Source: CAVVEQ01 sp963806635 (GTDB taxonomy: Bacteria; Chloroflexota; Anaerolineae; Anaerolineales; Anaerolineaceae). Taken from it: DNA of 64,000 nucleotides. Positions 17,700 to 26,554 of this stretch are shown piece after piece. How positions within the stretch are numbered: position 1 is the stretch's first letter; every line of letters starts with the position of its first letter. The stretch is taken from assembly GCA_963806635.1 (NCBI GenBank), contig CAWDZA010000002.1, positions 62,001-126,000 on the forward strand, written 5' to 3'. The notes under the pieces were generated by a model, which worked only from the letters and a program-made list of their open reading frames with translations, made no database searches and had not been told where the DNA came from. A program made the translations under genes and the position numbers.

Positions 17700-18713
17700 A
17701 TGAATTTGACAACACCAAGAATCCGCATCCTGCAGTGCGAAGACGAGCTGGCCCTGGACCGAACCCTGCGGGAGGAGACCGCGCGGGTCAACCCCGATCC
17801 TGGGATCGCCGACTTGAATATCGCCCGTCTGGATGCGCGCGGGGCTTCGCAGGCGGAGATCGCCACCGCCATCAACGCCATGCCCTTCCTGGCTGAATAT
17901 CGCCTGGCGATCCTCGAAAATACCGTCCCGGGTGGCAGGGATGAGGGGGCGAGGGAAAAATTCCTGCACCTGCTTGAAAATTCCCCTGAAACCACCCGTA
18001 TCATCCTGGTGCTGGCGGATGAATACAAACCCTCGGGCGCGGGCAGCGGGTGGCAAACCTATAAACGCGACCACTGGCTTCGAAAGTGGCAGGATGGGCA
18101 GAAGGAGAAAGCCGGGTGGGAGGAGCTGCGGCTGCCGGAATTGCGGGCGATGCCCGCATGGATCCAGCAGGAAGCCCGGCGGCAGGGAGGCGAGATCACC
18201 CCGCAGGCGGCGCTGGAGCTCGCGAATGCCACCGGCACGGATACGCTTTCGGCGGCCTCCGAGATAGAAAAACTGCTGGCCTATACCGAAGCCAGGCGCC
18301 CGGTGAGCCTGGAGGACGTACAGGTGCTGTGCGCCTCGGGGGACCAGACCAATATCTTCGAGATGGTGGAGGCAGTGACACGCGGGGATGCCCGCCGGGG
18401 GATGAAGCTGCTGCACCAGATGCTGGAAAAAGAGGACGCGCAGGTGATCTTTGGGATGATCGTGCGCCAGTTCCGCATGCTGATCCAGGCGAAGGCGATC
18501 CTGGATGACCGCGGCGGGGTGAACGAGGTAACGCAGGCGCTCAAGACTGCCGATTTCGTCGCCCGCAAGCTGGTGGAGCAGGCGCGGCGGTTCAGCCTGG
18601 CGGAGCTGCAGGAGATCTACCGCAAATTATTGGATATCGACCTGGAATCCAAGAACAGCACCACCCCCTGGGAGGTGGCGTTGGATACGTTTGTGGTCGA
18701 TATTTCCCGATAG
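17700..18713 (+). CDS. holA: DNA polymerase III subunit delta
   Basis: 337 residues of the clamp-loader delta subunit, which opens the sliding clamp. The family pattern is visible: an N-terminal AAA-like domain lacking a P-loop with the beta-clamp contact region (M-P-F-L-A-E-Y-R-L-A-I-L-E), a middle helical domain with E-I-E-K-L-L-A-Y, and the C-terminal collar domain with I-F-E-M-V-E-A-V…Q-V-I-F-G-M-I-V-R-Q-F-R-M-L. It begins 9 nt after the preceding gene and converges on the PlsY-like gene with a 6-nt gap. Confidence 0.92.
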   Translation: MNLTTPRIRILQCEDELALDRTLREETARVNPDPGIADLNIARLDARGASQAEIATAINAMPFLAEYRLAILENTVPGGRDEGAREKFLHLLENSPETTRIILVLADEYKPSGAGSGWQTYKRDHWLRKWQDGQKEKAGWEELRLPELRAMPAWIQQEARRQGGEITPQAALELANATGTDTLSAASEIEKLLAYTEARRPVSLEDVQVLCASGDQTNIFEMVEAVTRGDARRGMKLLHQMLEKEDAQVIFGMIVRQFRMLIQAKAILDDRGGVNEVTQALKTADFVARKLVEQARRFSLAELQEIYRKLLDIDLESKNSTTPWEVALDTFVVDISR

Positions 18714-18719
18714 GCACAG

Positions 18720-19310
18720 TTATTCAGGATTTTTATTCGCCAGTTCCGGCGAATTGCGTTCCCCGGTCAGCCTTCTGATAAAAACCACCCCGGCGGCAGC
18801 GACAACCGCCAGGAGCAATTGCCAGGGTTTACCCTGCCAGATCATCAATGCCAGAATCACAGGGATGCCTGCGGCTGCCAGGGCAGGGCCGGGATTCCTG
18901 CGGAAGATGCGCGCGGAGATGATGCCCACCCCCAGACCGATCCACGCCACCCAGCCGGAGAGCGCCCAGATCGCGCCGCCAGTCGTCGCCAGCGCCCAGC
19001 CGCCGTATTTCCAGCGCAGGAAGGGCCAGCTATGCCCCGCCGCCGGGGCAGCGGCGATGAGCGGCAGCCAGTTGAGGTTCACATTCCAATGAAATGCCAG
19101 CCAGACGGGCAGGAAGCCCTTGCCGGCATCAAAGATCAGCACCAGCAGCGCGGGGAAGAAACCTATCTTGCGGAACACCGAGAACGTGCCGGGTTTTTCG
19201 CCGGTTTCAAAGGCCCGCTTGCCAAATTTAAGGCGGAAGGCCAGCTCTGCCGGCATCACCCCACCCAGCAGATAACCCCCGATCACCAGAAGAATTGGCG
19301 CGTATTCCAT
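18720..19310 (-). CDS. PlsY-like acyltransferase family membrane protein, motifs divergent
   Basis: 196 residues with about five membrane helices, arranged like glycerol-3-phosphate acyltransferase PlsY, which transfers acyl from acyl-phosphate. The middle motif F-D-A-G-K-G-F-L-P-V and G-H-S-W-P-F are close to the family. The other two catalytic loops are degenerate: the S-G-N-x-G-A-T-N loop is replaced by G-E-K-P-G-T-F-S-V, and the K-G-G-K-G-V-A-T loop reads K-Y-G-G-W-A-L-A-T. Activity is therefore doubtful. I chose the start M-E-Y-A-P at 19310; the upstream eight codons would overlap galE. Confidence 0.7.
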   Translation of the reverse strand: MEYAPILLVIGGYLLGGVMPAELAFRLKFGKRAFETGEKPGTFSVFRKIGFFPALLVLIFDAGKGFLPVWLAFHWNVNLNWLPLIAAAPAAGHSWPFLRWKYGGWALATTGGAIWALSGWVAWIGLGVGIISARIFRRNPGPALAAAGIPVILALMIWQGKPWQLLLAVVAAAGVVFIRRLTGERNSPELANKNPE

Positions 19311-19326
19311 CCGGAGCAATCCCCCT

Positions 19327-20340
19327 TCAATCAAAATTCAAGATCGATTTTCGCAGTTCGCCCCACTTGAGCGAATCAGCGATGCCCTGCTCGATGGGCA
19401 GCTCTGCCTTCCAGCCCAGCAGCCGCTCGGCGGTATCCGCATTGGCAAAGGATCCGGCCACATCCCCCGGGCGGGGAGGCGATTCGCGGCTGGGGACCGG
19501 TTTGCCGTAGACTTTCTCGAAGGCTGTCAGCAGCTCCCGCACGGTCACGCCCCGCCCGGTACCCAGGTTGATCACCAGGTAGTTGTCCGTCGGGTTGCCG
19601 GCGCGGGCGAAAGTTTCGTCAAAGTGCACCAGGGCACGGATGTGCGCGCGGGCCAAATCCCAGACGTGGATGTAATCCCGCACGCCGGTGCCATCCCGGG
19701 TGGGGTAATGGGTGCCGGTGATCTCGAAGACCGGTTGTTTCCCCAGGGCGGTATCCACCAGCTTGCCGATGATGTGCGAGGGGTCCTTCACATGGATGCC
19801 GGAACGCATCTGCGGATCGGCGCCGATGGGGTTGAAATAGCGCAGGGCGATCCCGCGCATGCCGTAGGCGGCGCAGAAATCCTTGAGGATCATCTCCATG
19901 GTCAACTTGGTGCGCGCGTAGGGGCTGATGGGCTTGAGCGGCGAATCCTCGGTGACCATGAAGCCGGGCACCACATCGTAGAGCGCGGCGGTGGAGCTGA
20001 AGACGATGCGCTTGCAGCCCAGGTCGCGCAGGCTGCGGAAGAGCTCCAGCGATTTGGCCACATTCTCGCGGTAATACTCGTAGGGCTTGGCCATCGACTC
20101 GGGTACCACGATCAGCGCTGCGCAGTGCACCACCGCCTGGATATCCGGGTGCTCGCGGAAGATCTTCTCCACAGCGCTGGAATCGGCGATATCCGCCTGG
20201 TAGAAGATGCGCCCGCGGGTGAACTCGATCCGCCCGGTGATGAGCGAATCCAGGATGATGGGGGTGTGTCCCTCATCCTCCAGGGCCGAGCAGATGGTGC
20301 TGCCGATGTAGCCGGCGCCGCCGGTGATCAGGTATTTCAT
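19327..20340 (-). CDS. galE: UDP-glucose 4-epimerase
   Basis: 337 residues of an extended short-chain dehydrogenase. NAD is bound by G-G-A-G-Y-I-G-S at the N-terminus; the catalytic triad is S-T-A-A followed by Y-A-R-T-K (YxxxK). Family landmarks G-D-V…N-L-G-T-G and the substrate loop R-Y-F-N-P-I-G are present. It interconverts UDP-glucose and UDP-galactose, providing galactose for surface glycans. It precedes the PlsY-like gene on the same strand with only 16 nt between them. Confidence 0.93.
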   Translation of the reverse strand: MKYLITGGAGYIGSTICSALEDEGHTPIILDSLITGRIEFTRGRIFYQADIADSSAVEKIFREHPDIQAVVHCAALIVVPESMAKPYEYYRENVAKSLELFRSLRDLGCKRIVFSSTAALYDVVPGFMVTEDSPLKPISPYARTKLTMEMILKDFCAAYGMRGIALRYFNPIGADPQMRSGIHVKDPSHIIGKLVDTALGKQPVFEITGTHYPTRDGTGVRDYIHVWDLARAHIRALVHFDETFARAGNPTDNYLVINLGTGRGVTVRELLTAFEKVYGKPVPSRESPPRPGDVAGSFANADTAERLLGWKAELPIEQGIADSLKWGELRKSILNFD

Positions 20341-20390
20341 AAAAACCTCATTCGTGACTTTTAAAAATTATAAACCGTTCTGGGAAATCC

Positions 20391-20777
20391 TTATACCTTC
20401 CAGCGCAGCCTCCAGATCAACCATCCGACCAAACCCAGGCCAACCAGCCAAAGGGAAACGATTATAAGAATCCCCCAAACATTTCGGATTGGCAACGCCT
20501 GATCCGAGTAAGCCGCTTTCTCCCGGGCAGAAGCCATGATCTCCGCCGGGATCAATTTGATCGCGAAAAAAATACCGAGGGGAAGGATGATCAGGTCATC
20601 CAGGTATCCCAGAACGGGGATGAAATCGGGGATGAGGTCGATCGGGCTGAGGGCGTAACCGATTACCAAAATTGCGGCAACCCTGGCGTACCAGGGCGTT
20701 CGAGGGTCGCGATAGGCCAGATAGAGCGCGGCTAATTCGCTCTTTAGCGCTCGCAGGCGATTTTTAAAATTCTCCAT
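20391..20777 (-). CDS. DUF1232 (YkvA-like) membrane protein
   Basis: 128 residues. The conserved DUF1232 core R-T-P-W-Y-A-R…Y-A-L-S-P-I-D-L-I-P-D-F-I-P-V-L-G-Y-L-D-D lies in the first half, followed by a hydrophobic C-terminal helix with a basic end. Function of the family is unknown. A longer reading from 20837 would add 20 residues just behind the preceding glycosyltransferase gene; I prefer the ATG at 20777, which gives the usual N-terminus. Confidence 0.82.
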   Translation of the reverse strand: MENFKNRLRALKSELAALYLAYRDPRTPWYARVAAILVIGYALSPIDLIPDFIPVLGYLDDLIILPLGIFFAIKLIPAEIMASAREKAAYSDQALPIRNVWGILIIVSLWLVGLGLVGWLIWRLRWKV

Positions 20778-20837
20778 CCAGGAATTCCACAAACTGGAGC
20801 AAAGACCCCGGGCAAGATGCCAGGGCTTCAAACCCAA

Positions 20838-21824
20838 CTAGGGATAGATCCCACGGATCAGGTAGACCGGGCGGTGCTTGACCTCTTGGAAGATGTAACC
20901 AATATACAGGCCAATGATCCCGAGCGAGGTGAGCACGCAGCCGCCGATGATCAGAAGCATGAACATGAGCGAACTCCAGCCCGGCTCGAGGGCGGATTGA
21001 TGACCGCCGAGCCACAAGCTGAGCACGTAGATGACCTCCACCAGGGCTAGGAGGAAAAAGAGCGCCCCGATGGAGATGCTGATATAGAGCGGCACCAGGG
21101 AGAAAGAGAAGATCGCATTGACCGCCAGGTTCATCATCTTGCGGGTGGTGTATTTGGATTCGCCGGCCATGCGTTCGGCGGGAGCGAACTCGAGGATGGC
21201 GGTCTTGAAGCCAGCCCAGGCGACCATCCCGCGCAGAAAGCGGTGGTATTCCGGCATGCGCCGCAGCGCCAGCACAACCTGGTGGGTGAGCAGGCGGAAA
21301 TCCGCTCCGCCCGGGAGGATGTAGGTATCCCCGATGCGGTTGACCATTTTGTAAAAGAGTCCGGAGGTCATGCGCTTGAATGCCGAAAGATTTTCCTGAT
21401 CCAGGCGGCGGGTGAGCACCACCTCAGCACCCTGCTCCGCCATTTCCAGCAACTGACCGATCAGCTCGGGAGGGTGCTGACCATCGCCATCCAGCGAGAT
21501 GACGAAATCCGCGTCGGCGTGATCCAACCCGGCGGAAAGGGCGGCCTGGTGACCGAAGTTGCGGCTGAATTCGATGACCCGCACCCGGGCGTCTTTTTTG
21601 GCGATGGCAAGCAGCTTTTGCTGGGTTTTATCCACCGATCCATCGTTAACGTAAAGTATGCCCACCTGATATTTTAGCGGTTTGATCGCCCGTGCCAGGC
21701 GTTCATGGAATGCCTCGATGACTGCTTCCTCGTTGAAGACAGGAATGACAAGGTCGAGGTTGGGAAATGCTTTGCGGATTGTTTTTCTGGGTTCCGCGGA
21801 GGCCGAATTGGATCGTGGGCTCAT
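20838..21824 (-). CDS. GT2 family glycosyltransferase with C-terminal membrane helices (DPM/GtrB type)
   Basis: 328 residues. The GT-A catalytic domain has D-L-V-I-P-V-F-N-E-E, V-N-D-G-S-V-D-K-T and the metal-binding D-G-D-G-Q-H-P-P-E, and two membrane helices follow at about 235-300. This arrangement matches polyprenyl-phosphate hexose synthases, which charge undecaprenyl phosphate with a sugar for flippase-linked glycosylation by GT-C enzymes. Several candidate GT-C proteins lie just downstream in the same cluster. Confidence 0.88.
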   Translation of the reverse strand: MSPRSNSASAEPRKTIRKAFPNLDLVIPVFNEEAVIEAFHERLARAIKPLKYQVGILYVNDGSVDKTQQKLLAIAKKDARVRVIEFSRNFGHQAALSAGLDHADADFVISLDGDGQHPPELIGQLLEMAEQGAEVVLTRRLDQENLSAFKRMTSGLFYKMVNRIGDTYILPGGADFRLLTHQVVLALRRMPEYHRFLRGMVAWAGFKTAILEFAPAERMAGESKYTTRKMMNLAVNAIFSFSLVPLYISISIGALFFLLALVEVIYVLSLWLGGHQSALEPGWSSLMFMLLIIGGCVLTSLGIIGLYIGYIFQEVKHRPVYLIRGIYP

Positions 21825-21878
21825 GCAACTCCTCGCATTAAAGTATTATACCAATGCGGGGGAAGCATTTTCAGTGGA

Positions 21879-24162
21879 TCACTTTCCCCCTGCCAGGAAC
21901 ATCGTTTTTCCGTCCGTGGTCACCACCAACTGCCCGTTGTCCGCAACTTGTATCCAGGAATTGTCTGGCGCGGGCTGCACAGTGTCGTACCAGAGGATCC
22001 CCAGGGCAGGCAACGAGTTCCACTCCGCTGGAGGAGAAGCCACCAGGTCGTTTTTTCCCAGAAGGACGAGTGAAGGAGGGGAGCGGCGCGCACTTTCTTT
22101 TAATTCCTGCGGAGAAAAACCACCCGGCAGGAGCAGAGAGAAATTTTCGTAATCGAATACCAGCGCGGTACCGCTTTCGCCGGAGGCGAGCACCCTCAGG
22201 ACCAGTCCGGGTTCGAGCTGATAGGTCTGTCCTGCTTCCAGGACGCTGCTCTTTGCGCCATCCTGCCGCAGGGTTGATTCCAGGCTGCGGGTGGCAGAAT
22301 TGGCCGGGACAGCCCCGCCCCACAGGACGTTGTTCACCTGCACCTGCTCGGCGAGGAACGGCAAGCCGGCAAGGGGGCTGGCCTGGGCGTCAGTCAGGAT
22401 CAACCCGTCCAGCCGGCGCTCGAAGGGGGAGAGCCGCGCATCCACCCGGGCGGTCAGCTCGCGCCCGTTGGCGGCGCCATTGATCAGGTAGGCCTGCCCA
22501 CGCGGGGTGAGGATCAGGACCGCATGGCTGTTATCCAACCCTGGCAGCAGGATATGCAACCTGCCATCCGGCCGGGAGGCAGCTTCCATCCAGGCGGCCA
22601 GGGCAGCAATGCCGCAGATGGTGAGCAGAATGGCCGGTTTTGCCTGCGCTGGGAACCGCTTTGCGAGGAGATAGAGCCCTGCAGCCAGCGCCAGCAGCAC
22701 AACGATCCACACGAAACCAGACTCGGATACTTTGAACGCCCCACCAAGATCGGAAAACGCTTCCACGATGCTTATCGTGTAGGTCAGCGGAACCAGGGCG
22801 AACCATCCCAGCAGGGAGCCCAGCGGCAAATAGATCATTCCACCAACCATCGCCGCTGCACCCAGCATCATCACCAGCGGCTGGGCAGGAAGGATCAGTG
22901 GGTTGGCGAGGATGGCGCTCAGCGAGATCTGGTGGAAGTGCCAGGCCATCAGCGGCAGGGTGGCGATCTGGGCGGCAAGCGTCAGCAGAACGTATTCTCC
23001 CACCGGCACTGCGATCCCACGCGCCTTCCCCGGAGGCATCCGTTTTTCCAGCCAGGCAGAGAACCAGTGAAGCAGACGGGTTACCCAGGACGATCAGCCC
23101 CAGGGTGGCGGTGAACGAAAGCTGAAAGCTGACATCCCAGAGCAGGTAGGGATCGAAGAGGCACATTACCGCGGCGGTGAGGACCAGGGTGTTCAGCCCT
23201 GATCCGCGCCGCCCGATCTGCATGCCCAGGATGGCCATGGCGCCCATAATGGCTGCCCTCATCACCGCCGGCTCCATGCCTACCAGCAGGGAGTAGAGAA
23301 AGACCGCGATGATCGAGAATATCGCTGCTTTCCAGCGCGAGGTAAAGAGCCGCAGCGCCCAGAATACGAAAGCTGAGACGATGGCGATATTGAATCCGGA
23401 GATGGCGATGATGTGGGCGGTACCGGTCTGCTGGAAAGCGTTGGTGAGGTCATCGGGGAGATCTTGATCCAAACCGAGCAGGATACCATTCAGCAGCGCT
23501 GCTTGCGGCTGGGGCAGGATCTGGTTGATGACTGTGTAGCCCCGCAGACGGAGAGAATATAGAGCGACGATGAGCGGGTTACCGTGCCCGTGTGACAATA
23601 CTTCGATTTTGGGAAAGGCGACCAGGGTCTGGATGCCCTGGCGGGCGAGATATTCGCGGTAGGAGAAGGTCTCATCCTCAGGCGGGGTCTGCGGCTCTCC
23701 GGTGATCCTGAGCATGTCGCCATACTTGACCTCCGTTCCGGGCCGGGTTTGCACCTGGATCCTGCCGGAAGAGGGGGCGATTCCGGCTCCTTCCGACACG
23801 ACATCGGCTTTGAATGAGGTTGTTTTCCCATTCGTTGTTGGCAGACTGGTGACGACTGCCGAGAAAGTTATCCCGCCGCGGTCATTTTGAGAAGCGATAT
23901 GGTCAGGAGAAAATGAAGTAGTTTGGACAGGGTATCGCCATGCGCCCAGGGCTAGCGCGGCCAATAGATACTGCGAAGCGGAAGAGGGACTGATTCTGCG
24001 CCAGGATTGGAGCAGGTGCACACGGGCGGTGAAGCGCTTTTCCAGCACCGCGAGAAGCGCACTGAGGATGAAAATTACAAATAGAACAGGTTTGGGAATG
24101 GTGCTGACGCTGCCCAGCCAGATGCCTGCGAGGAATGCTGTGGAGAGCCAGAGCAGGGGCAT
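21879..24162 (-). CDS. comEC: ComEC/Rec2 family competence protein, one frameshift
   Basis: About 760 residues. A soluble N-terminal OB-like domain (DUF4131) precedes the competence core (I-A-I-S-G-F-N-I-A-I-V-S…M-R-A-A-I-M-G) with many membrane helices; this protein forms the inner-membrane channel for incoming single-stranded DNA. The frame breaks near 23083; dropping one base gives L-G-N-P-L-L-H-W-F-S-A-W-L-E-K and rejoins the core. The C-terminal beta-lactamase-like domain is recognisable by position, but the metal motif HxHxDH is replaced by L-T-D-A-Q-A-S, so it should not bind metals. The start could also be 24186. Confidence 0.85.
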
Positions 24163-24225
24163 GGGGATATTATAAATAAGGCTCAAAAATTGGCAAGCTG
24201 CTCCGGGACGATAGATTCAGCTGTG

Positions 24226-25791
24226 TTACTGGCTGAAAAACAAATCGAGCCCGTAATACTGGTTCATGCAGTCATTGACCCAACCTCCAGACGGACCCGA
24301 GACCATCCCGAGCGGATTCGGAACCGGTTGGATCGTGAATGAGGTCCGATCCTCCGACCTGGCAGTAAGAATCGCGCTATCCTGACGATCCCAATCCCTG
24401 GCAAACGTGCGGAAAGCATCCAACCTGGAAAAGGCACCACTGGTCAGGTAAAGGGAGTTTGTAACTAAAAGAACCATCCAAAGAGCGACCAGAACTCCTG
24501 TAATCCCGGAAAATGCATTTGGGGGGGATTTGAGATCCCGCGATGTTGCAACGGCATTCGATTCGCGGGACAACCTAAGCTCTGCGAGCCACCCCAGGGT
24601 AAAGCCCCAGCCGCCGCATCCCAGAACCAGGATGTAGGCAGGGATGATCTCAGTGCGCCCAGGCGGGGCTTGCGACAGTGTCAGTGCTGCAGGAATGAAA
24701 CAAAAATAAATAAGGAGAAACGTATACAGGGGGACATGGATAGCTAACGACCGGGGAAAAACCGAAAGAGTGTTATCACTTTTACGAAATGCTGGCAGGA
24801 TCAATGCGGATAGCAAAAACCCAGTCACAAATACCAGAACGCAGTTGAGGAGGTTTATTTCTTGGGAGATGATTTTGCCTAAAAATCCGACCATGGCAGT
24901 CAGGGAAATTCTGATCACCGCGATGAGATTGCCCTGCTGAGCGAGCTGCGCCTGGCGGATCTGGTTGCCGGGGGCCAGAGCCATTATGAGCAGCCCCGCG
25001 AACGTCCCCGCGATACATGCAGATATGAGTAAAACCCAAACACGTTTTTTCCCGGGATCCCCAAACCGCAGGATATTTCCAAACAGGAGCAAGAGGAATA
25101 GAAGATACACGAACGAAAAGGTTTCACTGAATCCCCCTCCGATCAGGGCAAGGAACCCAAGGAATACTACCCACCAACGGGATACATCCCAAAGACGTGA
25201 GAGGGTGATCACCAGCGCCAACTGGAGGGTGGCAAGGATCAAAGGCGGGAGGACGGAACGCATTCCCTGCCCCCAGTAGAGCGATTGGCCCAAATCAGGG
25301 GTGATTTGCAGCGTGGCTGCCAGGATCACAGCCGCGGCGGTTAAGGATGCCAATAACCTTGTGAATCGACCGCTAAAACGGATGATCCGGGTGAGCAGCC
25401 ACAAAAGCGCCACCAGCCATACAATCACGACGCTCAGTGTCGATATCCGGGTTGCATTTAGACCGAATCGACCCGTTATGGCATCCAAGAAGCTGGCTGC
25501 AAAACGCCCCGACCAGGTGAGATACCAGTAGCCAACTGCGCGAACGACCCCCACCGAATTGACGATGGCTGCCGAACAGAAATCGTCGGCGATTAAGCGC
25601 ATATGGGTGCCAAGAGCCGCGTGGGCTGCGAGGGGTAAAACGGAGATCATTGAGGTTATCCCCAGGAGGATGGCACCTCTCCAGCCAAAATCCTCTCCCA
25701 CGCGAATTGGCGTTTCAGCGGATCGAGAGGGGGATGGCTCCTCTAGGCCAGAGCCCGATCCAGGCAGTCCCTCCTTGGTTGGCTGAATCAT
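24226..25791 (-). CDS. DUF6056-like polytopic membrane protein
   Basis: 521 residues with about twelve hydrophobic helices. The first extracytoplasmic loop carries L-I-A-D-D-F-C, an acidic pair placed as in GT-C glycosyltransferases (D-D motif), and a later segment reads W-G-Q-G-M-R-S, matching DUF6056 proteins. It probably transfers or polymerises sugars on the outer face of the membrane; no substrate can be named. It stands first of several large membrane proteins running 30.8 to 24.2 kb on the minus strand. Confidence 0.7.
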   Translation of the reverse strand: MIQPTKEGLPGSGSGLEEPSPSRSAETPIRVGEDFGWRGAILLGITSMISVLPLAAHAALGTHMRLIADDFCSAAIVNSVGVVRAVGYWYLTWSGRFAASFLDAITGRFGLNATRISTLSVVIVWLVALLWLLTRIIRFSGRFTRLLASLTAAAVILAATLQITPDLGQSLYWGQGMRSVLPPLILATLQLALVITLSRLWDVSRWWVVFLGFLALIGGGFSETFSFVYLLFLLLLFGNILRFGDPGKKRVWVLLISACIAGTFAGLLIMALAPGNQIRQAQLAQQGNLIAVIRISLTAMVGFLGKIISQEINLLNCVLVFVTGFLLSALILPAFRKSDNTLSVFPRSLAIHVPLYTFLLIYFCFIPAALTLSQAPPGRTEIIPAYILVLGCGGWGFTLGWLAELRLSRESNAVATSRDLKSPPNAFSGITGVLVALWMVLLVTNSLYLTSGAFSRLDAFRTFARDWDRQDSAILTARSEDRTSFTIQPVPNPLGMVSGPSGGWVNDCMNQYYGLDLFFSQ

Positions 25792-25831
25792 CGATCTCGT
25801 GTTGAGGAAGTGACTGAAGATCAGGTAGGTG

Positions 25832-26554
25832 TTAAAGATTCAACAGGACATAAAAGCATGTGAACCAGGTTGCGAGAACTCCGGGAACTTGCTGTGAGGG
25901 CGGGGTGGTGAAACTTTGGCGGATGGGCACCAACCCTTTCGAAGGACTCGGAATTTTGCTTTCATGAGTGGTGCCATCCCAGCGAATAACCACATCTTCC
26001 AGGCGGGAATCCCCGGTAAAAAAGAGCTCAGCCAGGCTGCCAGTTTTGCCCATCCAACGCAATGCGCCTGCACCGGGCCCCTGAAATAGCATGCCTTTAC
26101 CCGAGGTCTGCCAATTGCCTTCCAATTGGAACTGTTTGAACCCCACATCTCCTAGGCTGGTTGTGAACCAGTTCAGGGTGATCTCGCGGCCTGCAATTTC
26201 ACCCCCACTTGAAGCGGGGATGGAAATTACCAGGGTGTGAGTTTCGAGAAGGCGAATCGGGGTTGGTGGCTTTGCCACAAGGACGAGCACATATCCACAA
26301 AGCGCAGAGATTAGCAGGAGCAGGCTGGAGAGCCATCGCGGCTGAAGACGGAAGCGGGGCAGCAGAAAATGCCCCACCACAAGGTAATTAACCGGACACA
26401 GGACCACCCATAGAATAACTGCAAAAATCAATTCCCGCTTGCTGACCGCAGGGGTCTGGATGAAGTAGAGGTACGCGCTAAAGGTTATCGCCAGGCTGAT
26501 CAACGCGGCCAGGATGCCCAGACCGATTCGCTCTGGAGATAGACGAATTTTCAT
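25832..26554 (-). CDS. Membrane protein homologous to the N-terminal module of its upstream neighbour
   Basis: 240 residues. Three membrane helices (about 12-32, 44-66, 78-95) lead into a beta-rich extracytoplasmic domain (about 100-205) and a last hydrophobic stretch that ends abruptly at F-Y-V-L-L-N-L. The same layout and scattered identities (F-Q-T-P…R-R/K-E…A-L-L-L-W; T-S-L-R/G-D-I/V-G-F; W-D-G) appear in the first 235 residues of the next protein upstream. It therefore looks like a duplicated, stand-alone N-terminal module. Its ATG overlaps the upstream stop (ATGA), so the two are coupled. Confidence 0.65.
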   Translation of the reverse strand: MKIRLSPERIGLGILAALISLAITFSAYLYFIQTPAVSKRELIFAVILWVVLCPVNYLVVGHFLLPRFRLQPRWLSSLLLLISALCGYVLVLVAKPPTPIRLLETHTLVISIPASSGGEIAGREITLNWFTTSLGDVGFKQFQLEGNWQTSGKGMLFQGPGAGALRWMGKTGSLAELFFTGDSRLEDVVIRWDGTTHESKIPSPSKGLVPIRQSFTTPPSQQVPGVLATWFTCFYVLLNL

